DNA of 64,000 nucleotides, taken from NCBI RefSeq assembly GCF_010078235.1, contig NZ_JAABOS010000003.1:62001-126000 (forward strand). The letters are read 5' to 3'. Under the pieces are notes generated by a model, which worked only from the letters and a program-made list of their open reading frames with translations, made no database searches and had not been told where the DNA came from. Positions 53,583 through 63,436 of this stretch are shown here, one piece after another; position 1 is the stretch's first letter; every line of letters begins with the position of its first letter. The position numbers and the translations under genes were made by a program. The DNA comes from Cognatundibacterium crateris. Lineage in GTDB: Bacteria; Pseudomonadota; Gammaproteobacteria; Burkholderiales; Burkholderiaceae_D.

Positions 53583-53822
53583 CATCGTCAGGCCGAGGTA
53601 TCGATCATGATACATAGGCCACAATTTCTGATGTCGCTAAGTCAGCGAGAGCGGTCATTTGCGTTGTCCAAGCGTGGACAGATGTAAGTCATGCAGCAGT
53701 TTCCGGCTTTCGACATTTGTTCTGCAGAAATGAGCAGAATCGCTTATGCTTTTATGCAATCGTATTCCCGCACTGCTGGTTATTGCGCGAATCAATTGTT
53801 TAATTTTTTTAAGGGAGTCTGT

Positions 53823-54692
53823 ATGTCTGTTCACCAAGCCGCGATTTTAGATGCATTGCCGGCGCATGCCACTTACCTGAGTTTTGATTTGCAGGAAAAT
53901 ACCGACGCAAGTGCAGTCAAAGCCGCATTAAAGCAATTGCAGCCGCTGGTTGATGGTGTGCGTATTGTACTGGGTATTGGCACAGCATTGACTCAGGCAT
54001 TGAGGACAGAAGTCGACGGACTGTATGAATTTGCCGGTATTGCCAATAGCAAGGTGCATTTACCTGCAACACCTGCTGCACTATGGGTATGGCTGCGTGA
54101 AAATGAGCGCGGCGAACTGCTGCACCAGCAACAGCGTGTGGTGCAGGCCTTAGGGCCTATCTTTCAGTTGCAACAGGAAGTCAGTGCGTTCAAATATGGT
54201 AGCGGACGTGATCTGACTGGCTATGAAGATGGTACAGAAAATCCACAGGATGAAGATGCATCGCGGACCGCCATTGCAGCGGATGGCGGCAGCTTTGTGG
54301 CTGTCCAGCAGTGGGAACATCAGTTTGCCCGGTTTCATGCGCACTCAGAGCAGGAGCAGGACCTGATGATAGGCCGGCGCCGTTCCGACAACGAGGAACT
54401 GGACGATGCGCCGGATTCCGCTCACGTTAAGCGCACTGCGCAGGAAGATTTTTCACCCGAAGCTTTCGTGATGCGCCGTTCCATGCCATGGTCAGAAGGG
54501 GCGCGGGGTGGCTTATATTTTGTCGCGTTTGCCACCTCGTTCGCGCCATTTGAAGCGCAATTGACGCGCATGTGCGGCGCTGAGGATGGACTGACGGATG
54601 ATTTGTTCCGCTTCAGTCAACCGCTGACTACAGCCTATTTTTGGTGTCCGCCGCTGAAGGACGGGCGTCTGTCGCTTGCATGGTGTGAATGA
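53823..54692 (+). CDS. DyP-type haem peroxidase (YfeX-like)
   Basis: 290 residues of the dye-decolorising peroxidase family. The GxxDG motif is GYEDG at 133-137 with catalytic Asp136; the proximal haem ligand is His201 in SAHVKR, and the distal arginine is probably Arg218 (FVMRRSMPW). It belongs to the short, YfeX-like cytoplasmic group and has no signal peptide. The ATG at 53823 follows AAGGGAG. Stop at 54692. The substrates may be porphyrins or phenols; not decided by sequence. Adjacent to the MASE1 protein in the convergent direction. Confidence 0.93.
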   Translation: MSVHQAAILDALPAHATYLSFDLQENTDASAVKAALKQLQPLVDGVRIVLGIGTALTQALRTEVDGLYEFAGIANSKVHLPATPAALWVWLRENERGELLHQQQRVVQALGPIFQLQQEVSAFKYGSGRDLTGYEDGTENPQDEDASRTAIAADGGSFVAVQQWEHQFARFHAHSEQEQDLMIGRRRSDNEELDDAPDSAHVKRTAQEDFSPEAFVMRRSMPWSEGARGGLYFVAFATSFAPFEAQLTRMCGAEDGLTDDLFRFSQPLTTAYFWCPPLKDGRLSLAWCE

Positions 54693-54716
54693 AAGGCTGC
54701 TCAGGCGCCGCTCTGA

Positions 54717-57700
54717 TCAGCTGACGCGCGCTTTATCCTGTTGGCTGGCCAGCAGCATGAAGTCGCGCAATGGCAAGGGTTTAGAAAACAGGTAACCCTG
54801 GAAAGCATGGCAGTGATGCGCCAGCAGGAAGTTGTGCTGTGCTTCAGTCTCCACCCCTTCTGCAATCACGTGCAGACCGAGATTGACGCCCAGTGAAATG
54901 ATGGTACGCACGATCGTGGCATCATTTTCATCTTCACTCAGATCGCGTACAAAGGAGCGGTCGATTTTGAGTTGATCTAAGGGCAGCCGCTGCAGGTAGG
55001 CAAGCGAGGAGTATCCAGTTCCAAAATCATCCATAGAAAAGCCGATGCCGGTTTTTCCGAGTTGCGACATCTTTTCGGTAGTGGCATCGACATTGTCCAG
55101 GACGGTGCTTTCGGTGAGTTCGATTTTAAGACGCGCAGGATTGATGGCATGACGTCTCACCATCGCCGTCACCTGTTCAACGAAGTCGCTTTGCTGAAAT
55201 TGTTTTGCACTGACATTCACCGCCAGATTCAAATCAGCTGTACTGGCATGTTGCTCCCATTGTTTAAGTTGGGCACAGGCGGTTTCTAAGACCCAGTTAC
55301 CGATCCCGATAATGAGGCCGGTTTCTTCTGCTAAAGGGATAAAGTCAGCTGGAGAAATATCACCACGATCCGGGTGGTGCCAGCGTAGCAAGGCTTCGGC
55401 ACCGATCAGTTTTCTTTCCGCATTGACCTGGCCCTGATAATACAGCTCAAACTGTTGCTGACTCAGCGCGATCCGCAGGTTCGACTCCATCATCATGCGG
55501 ACGACCAGGATGGCTTGCATGGCCGGATCAAAAAAACGCACCGCATTGCGTCCTGCCGTTTTGGCTTCATACATCGCTGTATCAGCCCGTTTGAACAGGT
55601 CCTTCACGGTCGTGTCACTGCCGCTGAACATACAGACACCGATGCTGCTGGAGCCATGATGTTCAAAGTCCGCAATTTGATAGGGTTCGCTCAGAATTTG
55701 GCGGATTTTTTCCGCGATTCTGTCGGCCTGTCGCATCGCTTCATCGCGCTGTTCACAGAGTCCTTCCAGCACCACCACAAATTCATCTCCTCCTAAACGT
55801 GCCACCGTATCGCTCTCACGCACACAACTGCTGAGCCGTTGCGACGTTTCGACCAGCAGTAAGTCACCCGCATCATGGCCACGGGTGTCGTTGAGTGTTT
55901 TGAAATTATCCAGGTCGATGAACAGGATCGCGCTTTGACTTTGATTGCGCTGGCTGATGGAAATCAGATGCGTCAGTCTGTCCATCAGCAAGCGGCGGTT
56001 TGGTAACTGCGTCAGAGAATCATAGAAAGCGAGATTGCGGATTTCAGCCTCGTATCCTTTGTTGCGACTGATATCGGTGAACGAACCTATATAGTTGGTC
56101 AGCTTAGCTTGTTCATCCGAAATCGCCGTCAGTGTGATCATCATCGGGTAGGTCGAACCATCCTTCCGGACATTCCACAGTTCTCCATGCCAGTAATGCA
56201 GCTCATCCAGTGTGGCCTGAATTTTTTTGAAAAAGTCGAGATTCTGAGTTGGCGTTACATGTCGCGGCGGGCGTTGACCATGCAAGTCGGCTGGTTCAAA
56301 GCCAGATATTCGGGTAAAAGCCTGATTGATTTTCAAAATTCGCCATTGTGCATCGGTAACGAAAATTCCCTCCTGGGATTCAAAGGTACAGGCTGCAATC
56401 CGCAGCTCGTTTTCAGCCTGTTTACGTTCGGTGATATCAGTGACAAAGCAATGCCAGAGTATGGTGCCGTCGTCCTCTTTTTCTGGCAGGCCGTCAATAT
56501 ACAGCCAGCGCTGACTACCGTCCTGTCGTATAAACCGGAACTCATTCTGCCACGCAGATAACTGTTGTATCGCCAGCTTGAATTTTTGTTTTCCCTGTTC
56601 TTTGTCGAGAGGGTGTACGCGCTGAAAAACCAGTGTCGCATCGTGTTTCACATCCTCGTGCCGCAATTCAAATAAACTCCAGATAGCCGCACTGGCAAAA
56701 GGGACGCTGGTACGTTTGTCTGGGTGTATGCGGTATTGCAGGATCAAGCCAGGCAGGCGTGAAGCTATTTTATGCATGCGCTGATAGGCTTCGGCCACAT
56801 CTTTGCCGGCACGTGCATGTTCCGTTTGTAACGCGGTTGTGGTTAGCGTAATCAGCGACAGGATGCAGATATAGCCCCAAAGTATGAACAGACTGGTCGT
56901 TCCTTCAATGCCGAAGGGAGCAAGGTTTTTCGCCGATGACCAGGCCGCAAATAGGGCTGCAATAAAGTTGGCCGTTGCGGCAACGCTGATATTGAGTCTC
57001 AGGGCTGGCCATATCATCAGAAATGCAGTCACAAATTTCAAAGGATGGTGGCTGTATTCAGATAAAAATATAATCCAGTTGATCGAGCAGAACAGCACGA
57101 AAAACAAGCTTACTTCTTTCCATTGCCCGCGTAGTTGCTGCAGATTTCGCCTTGACAGATTCCATAATAACGGAGCTGCCAGTAAAGCACCCGCCAAATC
57201 ACCCGCCCACCAGGTCAGCCAGGAAATCAGTGGCGGTGCCTGAACCAGGCTGACATTCAGCCACAGCATGCCCAGTGTCGCCGACAGACCATTGCCAGCC
57301 ATGATGGCGATGGTGAATCCTACGACGTCCCGGCGGCGTGAAAAGTAGGGATCAAAACCTTGCTTGCTGAGCAACCAGCAGCATAGCCCGGGGCCAGCGG
57401 TACTGCAGGTGCTGAGTATGACTGAGCTTGAGAATGCGTTTTCAAACTGCAGGTTGAGTAGCATTGCCCCGATGAATACAGCAGAAATCATAGGCCTGCC
57501 GTAACGCTGGATAGCAAAAATGGCGACACCGGCCGGTAGCCAGATCAGGCTCAGTGCATATTGTTGGGTGGGGATAGCGAGGCCGAGTTGGCCAGAAATA
57601 AAATACAAGCTGATCATCATCGCTGACAGTAGCCACTGGACAGACGATGTACCTGAAAAAATGCCACGCCAGTTGAATGCTGAAGACATAGACGAGTAGG

Positions 57701-57737
57701 TAGATTGAGCCTGCTCATTATGCGTCAAACATTGCAC
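54717..57737 (-). CDS. MASE1-PAS-PAS-GGDEF-EAL cyclic di-GMP regulator
   Basis: 1006 residues. An N-terminal MASE1 domain of about eight membrane segments (first 310 residues) is followed by two PAS domains (about 330-560), a GGDEF domain (LGGDEFVVVLEGL near 660) and an EAL domain (GAEALLRWHHPD near 780; the Glu-Ala-Leu is intact). Catalytic motifs in both halves are intact, so it could make or break cyclic di-GMP. The start is a GTG at 57737 with GGGGGG just before; an alternative is the ATG at 57689. A convergent DyP peroxidase gene lies beyond the stop. The membrane part resembles sensors for hydrophobic or sugar signals, but the ligand is unknown. Confidence 0.92.
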   Translation of the reverse strand: MQCLTHNEQAQSTYSSMSSAFNWRGIFSGTSSVQWLLSAMMISLYFISGQLGLAIPTQQYALSLIWLPAGVAIFAIQRYGRPMISAVFIGAMLLNLQFENAFSSSVILSTCSTAGPGLCCWLLSKQGFDPYFSRRRDVVGFTIAIMAGNGLSATLGMLWLNVSLVQAPPLISWLTWWAGDLAGALLAAPLLWNLSRRNLQQLRGQWKEVSLFFVLFCSINWIIFLSEYSHHPLKFVTAFLMIWPALRLNISVAATANFIAALFAAWSSAKNLAPFGIEGTTSLFILWGYICILSLITLTTTALQTEHARAGKDVAEAYQRMHKIASRLPGLILQYRIHPDKRTSVPFASAAIWSLFELRHEDVKHDATLVFQRVHPLDKEQGKQKFKLAIQQLSAWQNEFRFIRQDGSQRWLYIDGLPEKEDDGTILWHCFVTDITERKQAENELRIAACTFESQEGIFVTDAQWRILKINQAFTRISGFEPADLHGQRPPRHVTPTQNLDFFKKIQATLDELHYWHGELWNVRKDGSTYPMMITLTAISDEQAKLTNYIGSFTDISRNKGYEAEIRNLAFYDSLTQLPNRRLLMDRLTHLISISQRNQSQSAILFIDLDNFKTLNDTRGHDAGDLLLVETSQRLSSCVRESDTVARLGGDEFVVVLEGLCEQRDEAMRQADRIAEKIRQILSEPYQIADFEHHGSSSIGVCMFSGSDTTVKDLFKRADTAMYEAKTAGRNAVRFFDPAMQAILVVRMMMESNLRIALSQQQFELYYQGQVNAERKLIGAEALLRWHHPDRGDISPADFIPLAEETGLIIGIGNWVLETACAQLKQWEQHASTADLNLAVNVSAKQFQQSDFVEQVTAMVRRHAINPARLKIELTESTVLDNVDATTEKMSQLGKTGIGFSMDDFGTGYSSLAYLQRLPLDQLKIDRSFVRDLSEDENDATIVRTIISLGVNLGLHVIAEGVETEAQHNFLLAHHCHAFQGYLFSKPLPLRDFMLLASQQDKARVS

Positions 57738-57832
57738 TACCCCCCAAAAATTTAGTGTTTATTACAAAAACTTTATGGGGGTGTGCATATTTAGTCACGC
57801 CTGACAGCGCACGGTTCAGCTTTGGACATAGG

Positions 57833-58897
57833 CTAGTAAACCCAGAGCTTGTCTGCCGGTAGTTGCAGCCAGTACTTACCCGGCTCCAGTTTAGTCGATG
57901 AGAAAGCGCGGATTCCGTGTTCTGCATGACCGAACAGGCATTCCCACTTATCCCCCAGATACATACAGGTGCTGAGTTCATGCTCTATGCTGTTGTCGCA
58001 GGCTGTGGCGCTGACTGTGACTTTTTCCAGACGGATAATAGCCGTCGCATCTGCTGCGACCTGTTTGCCGCGCAGAGTCGCTTTGAGTGTGTGGCCATTG
58101 GCTTGTACCGTCGCGTAGTCGCCATGCCGCTCGATCACTTTGACCGCCAACTTATTATTGCTGCCCATGAATTCCGCAGTGAACAGCGTGTCCGGTGTTT
58201 CATACATGCTTTGCGGCGTACCCTGTTGTTCAATCACGCCGTTATTCAACAGCAGGATGCGGTCAGAGATTGCCATCGCTTCGCCCTGATCATGGGTCAC
58301 CATCAATGCCGACAAACGCAAGCGCACGATCAGTTCGCGCAGGAAGGCACGCGCTTCTTCACGCAGCTTGGCATCCAGGTTCGACAGGGGCTCGTCCAGC
58401 AGGATGACCGGTGGGTTGTACACCAGCGCCCGTGCAATCGCCACGCGCTGTTGCTGACCGCCGGATAACTGATGAGGAAAGCGTTCACCCAGATGACCCA
58501 GGCCGAGCTGACCCAATACCTCTTTGACTTTGACCGCGATCTCGCTGCTGTTCATTTTGCGCAGCTTGAGACCATAGGCGACATTTTCTGATACCGTTTT
58601 ATGCGGCCACAAGGCATAAGACTGGAACACCAGACCCAGATTCCTTTGCTCAGCCGGGACTTCCAGTCCCTGCGCACCGTCGAATATCGCGCGCTCACCC
58701 AGATGGATAGTGCCGGTTTTCGGCGATTCCAGACCCGCCACTGCACGCAGTAATGTGGTTTTGCCTGAGCCTGAAGGCCCTAGCAAGGCAACCACTTCAC
58801 CGCGTTGCAAGTCCATGGAAACCCCCTTCAGGATGGGGTTGGCTGTGGCACCGGAACCGTATTCCAGCGTGAGATTTTTTACACTTAAGTCAGACAT
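57833..58897 (-). CDS. ABC transporter ATPase (iron/2-aminoethylphosphonate type)
   Basis: 355 residues with Walker A GPSGSGKT at about 40-47, the Q-loop FQSYALWPHKTVSENVAYGL, signature LSGGQQQRVAIARAL at about 144-158, Walker B VILLDEPLSNLDA and a C-terminal TOBE-like domain from about 265. It belongs to the group of FbpC, PotA and AfuC-like ATPases. I start at the ATG at 58897; the longer frame would add 14 residues without a ribosome site. It is the last gene of the operon receptor-permease-ATPase. The substrate is inferred from the receptor only. Confidence 0.92.
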   Translation of the reverse strand: MSDLSVKNLTLEYGSGATANPILKGVSMDLQRGEVVALLGPSGSGKTTLLRAVAGLESPKTGTIHLGERAIFDGAQGLEVPAEQRNLGLVFQSYALWPHKTVSENVAYGLKLRKMNSSEIAVKVKEVLGQLGLGHLGERFPHQLSGGQQQRVAIARALVYNPPVILLDEPLSNLDAKLREEARAFLRELIVRLRLSALMVTHDQGEAMAISDRILLLNNGVIEQQGTPQSMYETPDTLFTAEFMGSNNKLAVKVIERHGDYATVQANGHTLKATLRGKQVAADATAIIRLEKVTVSATACDNSIEHELSTCMYLGDKWECLFGHAEHGIRAFSSTKLEPGKYWLQLPADKLWVY

Positions 58898-58963
58898 GAT
58901 AGTTTTCCAATTGATGTTCAATACGGGCTGTAGCAGCAAGCTCAGGGCGATTGTTGGCGTGCA

Positions 58964-60742
58964 TCAGTGATTCAGCTTCACACCGAAACGCAGTGCCAGA
59001 CCCAGGCCGATGGCAACCAGCGTGATATTGATAAAAGACAGCGCAGCGACCAGATCGACCGAGCCACCCGCCCACAGGGAAACAATTAAGGCACCAATGA
59101 CTTCCGTACCCGGCGACAGCAGATACACGCCAGTGGAATATTCACGTTCAAAAATCAGGAAGATCATCAGCCAGGCACCCAGCAGACCGTATTTCACTAA
59201 GGGTAAAGTGACATCGCGCGTGACTTGCCCACGCTGGGCACCGACGGCGCGCGCTGCTTCTTCCAGCTCAGGTCCAACCTGCAGCAAGGCACTGGAAATC
59301 AGACGCAAGCCATAGGCCATCCAGACGATGGTATACGCCAGCCAGACTGAGAATATGGTCGAGCGCAGCGCACGCAATTGCGGAATCAGATTCTCGATCA
59401 GCCAGCTCGCCAGCGCATTATCCATGCCCTTCAGCCCGCCTTCCAGCCAGCTTGGAACGAACAGGAACACCCACAGAAAGGCCAGACCAGCCAGTAAGCC
59501 AGGTACCGCACGTGGTACCAGCACGCTGTAATCCAGCAGACGCGTGATGCTGTCCGGTTTGCGGTGCATGGCCAGTGCCACACCGGCATAACAAATCACC
59601 GCCAGCGCACCACCGATAATCCCGATCAGTACGGTATTGAGAATGCCGCGCATCAGTGAAGGTTGTTCCAGAATGTCACGGAAATGCTGCAGTGTCAGTA
59701 CATCGGCCAGTGCCACACCCTCGCCCCAGTACGACACAAACGCGCGCAGTACGATGCCAGACAAAGGAATGATGACAGTGAAAATCAGCCAGGCGGCCAG
59801 CAAGCCAAACGCCAGCCATTTCCATGGCCCCAGTGGCAGCGGTTTCTGACGCGAGCCCTTACCTTTGATCGATACATATTTATTGGCTGACTTCAGTAAC
59901 CAGCGCTGCAGCATCACCAGCGGCATCGTCACCGCCACCAGACAGACCGCTACCGCAGCCATCAGATGGTAGGAAGGTGTACCGAGTTTATTGGTCAGCT
60001 TATACAGGTAAGTGGCCAGCACCAGATGGCCTTCCGGATCACCTAAAACCAGCACCAGGCCGAACACTTCAAAGCCTAAGAAAAACACCAGTACTGCAGC
60101 AAACGACAAGGCTGGCATGATCATAGGCAGTGACACATCCAGCGCGACCCGGAATGGCGAGGCACCGCTGACACGCGCAGCCTCTTCGACATCCGAACCC
60201 AGGCTTTTCAGCGCCGACGAAGAGTACAGGTAGACATGCGGCACATGGGTCAGACCAGCGATCAGCACGATGCTGAAAAAGGAATAGATATTCCAGGGTT
60301 CGACGCCAGTCAGCTGACGCAGCCAGACGGTGTAAAAGCCGACCGGACCCATCGCCACCACATAGCCAAAGGCCATCACCATTGGTGATACAAAAATAGG
60401 AATCAGCAGCAGCGGTTCTATCCACTGGCGGCCAGGCAGATCGGTGCGTGTCATCAGGAAGGCCAGCATGCCACCCAGTGGTACCGCGATGACCGCCAGT
60501 CCGGTCGCCAGGATCAGGCCATTGATAAAGGCTTGTTTAAAATCCGGATCATCCAGAATAAAGCGATAGGAATCCAGGCCCAGTTCTTTGACCGGTGCAA
60601 AAAACGGTGCATTCAAAAAGCTCTGGAAAAAGATCAGAGACAAGGGTGTGAAAATCGCCAGTATGGTCAGTGTCACCACCAGACCACGTGGCCAGTTAAA
60701 ACGCGACCACCAGCGCGGCGCAGGAAGGCTCAGGGTGCTCAT
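58964..60742 (-). CDS. Fused double permease of an AfuB/FbpB-type ABC importer
   Basis: 592 residues with two BPD_transp_1 domains in one chain (about 65-260 and 355-560), about 12 membrane segments. The EAA loops EEAARVSGASPFRVALDVSLP and EEAARAVGAQRGQVTRDVTLP contact the ATPase. Fused permeases of this length occur in iron (FbpB/ThiP) and hexose-phosphate (AfuB) systems. It starts 96 bases after the binding protein gene and is followed by the ATPase gene 67 bases later. Confidence 0.92.
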   Translation of the reverse strand: MSTLSLPAPRWWSRFNWPRGLVVTLTILAIFTPLSLIFFQSFLNAPFFAPVKELGLDSYRFILDDPDFKQAFINGLILATGLAVIAVPLGGMLAFLMTRTDLPGRQWIEPLLLIPIFVSPMVMAFGYVVAMGPVGFYTVWLRQLTGVEPWNIYSFFSIVLIAGLTHVPHVYLYSSSALKSLGSDVEEAARVSGASPFRVALDVSLPMIMPALSFAAVLVFFLGFEVFGLVLVLGDPEGHLVLATYLYKLTNKLGTPSYHLMAAVAVCLVAVTMPLVMLQRWLLKSANKYVSIKGKGSRQKPLPLGPWKWLAFGLLAAWLIFTVIIPLSGIVLRAFVSYWGEGVALADVLTLQHFRDILEQPSLMRGILNTVLIGIIGGALAVICYAGVALAMHRKPDSITRLLDYSVLVPRAVPGLLAGLAFLWVFLFVPSWLEGGLKGMDNALASWLIENLIPQLRALRSTIFSVWLAYTIVWMAYGLRLISSALLQVGPELEEAARAVGAQRGQVTRDVTLPLVKYGLLGAWLMIFLIFEREYSTGVYLLSPGTEVIGALIVSLWAGGSVDLVAALSFINITLVAIGLGLALRFGVKLNH

Positions 60743-60837
60743 AATTCGCCCAAAAAAGTCAGACAGGAAGACAGCAGAAATATGCTGACAGAAGTTGGGC
60801 GCGCCAGCGCAGACCGGCTAACGCACCCGGTGCGGCA

Positions 60838-61929
60838 TTATTTTTTACCGGCAGTTTCTTTCCACTGCTTGAGGAAAGCCAGGCGCTTGGCCTGATCCAG
60901 ATATTGCAGCAGCATAGGATTGACCGGCAGCGGTTTTAAACCCGGACCGATCAGCTTGGCCAGTTCAGAAGACGTGGTTTCGCCTTTAACGTCGGCACGG
61001 ATCGCATACAGTTTGGCTTCGTTGGCGATCATGGTCTGACCGCGTTTGGAGAGCGTGTAATCCAGCCACAGCTTGGCCGAATTCGGATGTTTGGCCGCTT
61101 TACTGATGAACATCACGCGTGACAAGACCAGTGTGTAATCCTTAGGAATCTGTACGCCGATAGAAGGATCTTTGGCAGCGCGTACCAGCGCATAGGAGCC
61201 CAGAATGTTATAACCGAGCAGATTCTCACCTGAGGATATGCGTTCCAGCATGGTGCCGGTCGAAGATTGCACGCGTACGCTCACATTGCCGAAGGCTTTG
61301 GCCAGATCCCAGAAGGCCTGATTTTCGCGGCTGTCCTGAGTGATGAACATGAAGCCGACACCGGATTTTTCGATGTCATAGGTAGTGACTTTGTTTTTGA
61401 ATTTGTCGGCTTTAGTGGTCAGCAGTTTGGCGAATTCGGCATGGGTTTTCGGTACTTCGTCTGCGCTGACCAGGCGCTTGTTGTAGACAAAAACAGCAGG
61501 TTCAAAGGTGGTGCCATAAGCCGAATTATTCCATATCGCCCATTGCGGGATATTGCTCAGCTCAGGTGACGCGTATTGCATGCCGTAGCCATCGGATACC
61601 AGCTTAGTCTGCAGATCCATCGCAGATGACCACATCAGATCCGCGCTGTTCCCACCGGCCGCCATTTCAGAAATATAGCGGTTATAGACTTCGGTGGAAT
61701 TCATATCGTTGTATTCGACCTGTACATCCGGATACATGCTGCGGAAGTCCTTGATCATAGGCTCAACCGCCTTAGTGTCGGTCGCGCTGTAGATGACCAG
61801 CTTGCCTTCTTTTTTTGCCGCGTCCACGATTTTGTTGTAGTCCGCCGGATAGCCTGCAGGCGCTTGTGCCATGGCTGCGCTGAATGACAGGGCCGCGACC
61901 GTGCCCAGTACCAGTGATGTGGATTTCAT
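60838..61929 (-). CDS. Periplasmic binding protein of the AfuA/FbpA-like ABC importer
   Basis: 363 residues. Signal peptide (LVLGTVAALSFSAAMAQA), then a type II binding protein opening VDAAKKEGKLVIYSATDTKAVEPMIKDFRSMYPDVQVEY. The group includes ferric-iron (FbpA, AfuA) and phosphate-ester receptors. FbpA-type tyrosine iron ligands are not evident here, so a small organic anion or phosphorylated compound is at least as plausible as iron. The gene heads the importer operon with a start preceded by AGGAGATAAGC. Upstream lies a Bug receptor gene in the same direction. Confidence 0.9.
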   Translation of the reverse strand: MKSTSLVLGTVAALSFSAAMAQAPAGYPADYNKIVDAAKKEGKLVIYSATDTKAVEPMIKDFRSMYPDVQVEYNDMNSTEVYNRYISEMAAGGNSADLMWSSAMDLQTKLVSDGYGMQYASPELSNIPQWAIWNNSAYGTTFEPAVFVYNKRLVSADEVPKTHAEFAKLLTTKADKFKNKVTTYDIEKSGVGFMFITQDSRENQAFWDLAKAFGNVSVRVQSSTGTMLERISSGENLLGYNILGSYALVRAAKDPSIGVQIPKDYTLVLSRVMFISKAAKHPNSAKLWLDYTLSKRGQTMIANEAKLYAIRADVKGETTSSELAKLIGPGLKPLPVNPMLLQYLDQAKRLAFLKQWKETAGKK

Positions 61930-62042
61930 GTGCTTATCTCCTGTATGTTTTATTGGTATGACGTTTGCTGCCTGTGTTACCTGTACTACCTATACTGCCC
62001 GTTTTGTTGTGCTGGTTTGCTGCGTTCTGTTTGCTATTGGTC

Positions 62043-63014
62043 TTAACGTATCATGCCGAATTCACGCGCTTGCGAGCGGTAGCGCACCACGGCTTGTTCT
62101 ATGTAATCGCTGAGCTGTTTTCCTGTCATAGAAAAAGGATAAAGCCCGGCGGCTTTACGTTGCTCAGCAAAGCCGGCACTGCTCATGACACGTTCAAAGG
62201 TCTGTACCCATTGCTGGTACTCGCGATCGCTGGTCTGCGGACCCATGTAGACGCCACGGATAATCGGCCAGGTCACATCAAATCCCTGCTCTCTGGCGGT
62301 TGGGATGTTTTCCAGCACACCGGGCAGACGTGCGTCGGACAACACGGCCAGTACGCGGATATCGCCATCCTTCGCATGCAGCGCCGCTTCCGATACGTCG
62401 CCAGACACGACTTGCACATGATTCGCCATCAATGCGGTGAAGGATTCACCGCCACCTTCAAAGGCCACCAGTTTCAGGGCTTTCGGATCGATGCCAGCCA
62501 GCTGTCCTATTTGCGCCATTTTCAGCCAGTCCTGGCTGCCTACCGTACCGCCGGCTGCAATCGCAAAATTGGCTGGTCGTTTGCGCATGGCTTCCATCAG
62601 CTCACGCAGGGTTTTGTAGGGGGAGTCGCGGCGTACCGCGATCATGCCGTAATCGGTACCAATCGCAGCTACCCAGCGCACTTGTGAGGTATCGGCCTTA
62701 CCGAATTTACCTTCAGCGATATTCAGCAGTGAGCCGCCGGAAAACGCGACCAGCGTATTGCTGGTGGTCAGACGCTGACTGAGTACCGAGGTCCATGCCA
62801 CCGCACCGACACCACCCGGCAGATAGCTGAGTTGTACCTTGCCTGGTGTGAGTGACTTCTGTATCAGTTTGCAGGTCAGGTCCATACCACCGCCGGGTTT
62901 GGCCGGTACCACGCAGCGGCTGTCGGCCTCAGGTGTATTGGTCGCGGCCATGCCTGTTCCCGCCATCCATAGCGGGCTGCATAACAACAGGGCGAGGCGC
63001 AGCGGCAATTTCAT
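62043..63014 (-). CDS. Bug/TctC family periplasmic receptor
   Basis: 323 residues of the tripartite tricarboxylate receptor (Bug) family, abundant in Burkholderiales. Signal peptide (LPLRLALLLCSPLWMAGTGMA) followed by an unusual opening (CVVPAKPGGGMDLTCKLIQKSL), the domain core SYLPGGVGAVAWTSVLSQ, and GYLM-type features (AGGTVGSQDWLKMAQIGQLAG). Such proteins capture carboxylates. No TctA or TctB membrane genes are present here. It precedes an AfuA/FbpA-type ABC operon by 113 bases and is divergent from a TctD-like regulator, so it may work as a sensor input or an auxiliary receptor. Confidence 0.9.
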   Translation of the reverse strand: MKLPLRLALLLCSPLWMAGTGMAATNTPEADSRCVVPAKPGGGMDLTCKLIQKSLTPGKVQLSYLPGGVGAVAWTSVLSQRLTTSNTLVAFSGGSLLNIAEGKFGKADTSQVRWVAAIGTDYGMIAVRRDSPYKTLRELMEAMRKRPANFAIAAGGTVGSQDWLKMAQIGQLAGIDPKALKLVAFEGGGESFTALMANHVQVVSGDVSEAALHAKDGDIRVLAVLSDARLPGVLENIPTAREQGFDVTWPIIRGVYMGPQTSDREYQQWVQTFERVMSSAGFAEQRKAAGLYPFSMTGKQLSDYIEQAVVRYRSQAREFGMIR

Positions 63015-63436
63015 CGTTTATCCTTAGTTTCAGCCAGACACGGCGACTGATGGCACAAATCATAGCGGCGGATTACTTTCAGTCCGCTTTCAGCATAGTG
63101 GATGTCATACGCTTTTGATACATGCGCTGCAGTATGCATCAGAGTATGCGCAGGTTTACTCTGCGCTGGCTTTCAATTCGCTTACAGCCCGCAAGATCCC
63201 GGTCTTAGGCATAGCTGCTGTTTCATTCCTGCAAAAAATCCGTCTGTGTACCAAGCGATAGTCGATTTTGTGCGCGTTTTATGCGATTCTTCGCGCAAGG
63301 TGGTGCCTGACTCTGGCCTGCCTGACGGTTGGAGCCGGGAGACAGGCTCTGCAGATCATTACAGGATCGCTCACAAGCCATCTGCCTGGCGCTAGCGGCA
63401 GAGTGGGTTTTCTGCGGTCCTGCAGATAAAAAAATT
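63015..63436. other. Divergent promoter region between Bug receptor and response regulator
   Basis: 422 bases with no accepted gene. It must carry promoters for the Bug gene (minus) and the response regulator (plus), the usual place for TctD-type binding sites. No clear repeat or terminator is visible. Confidence 0.5.
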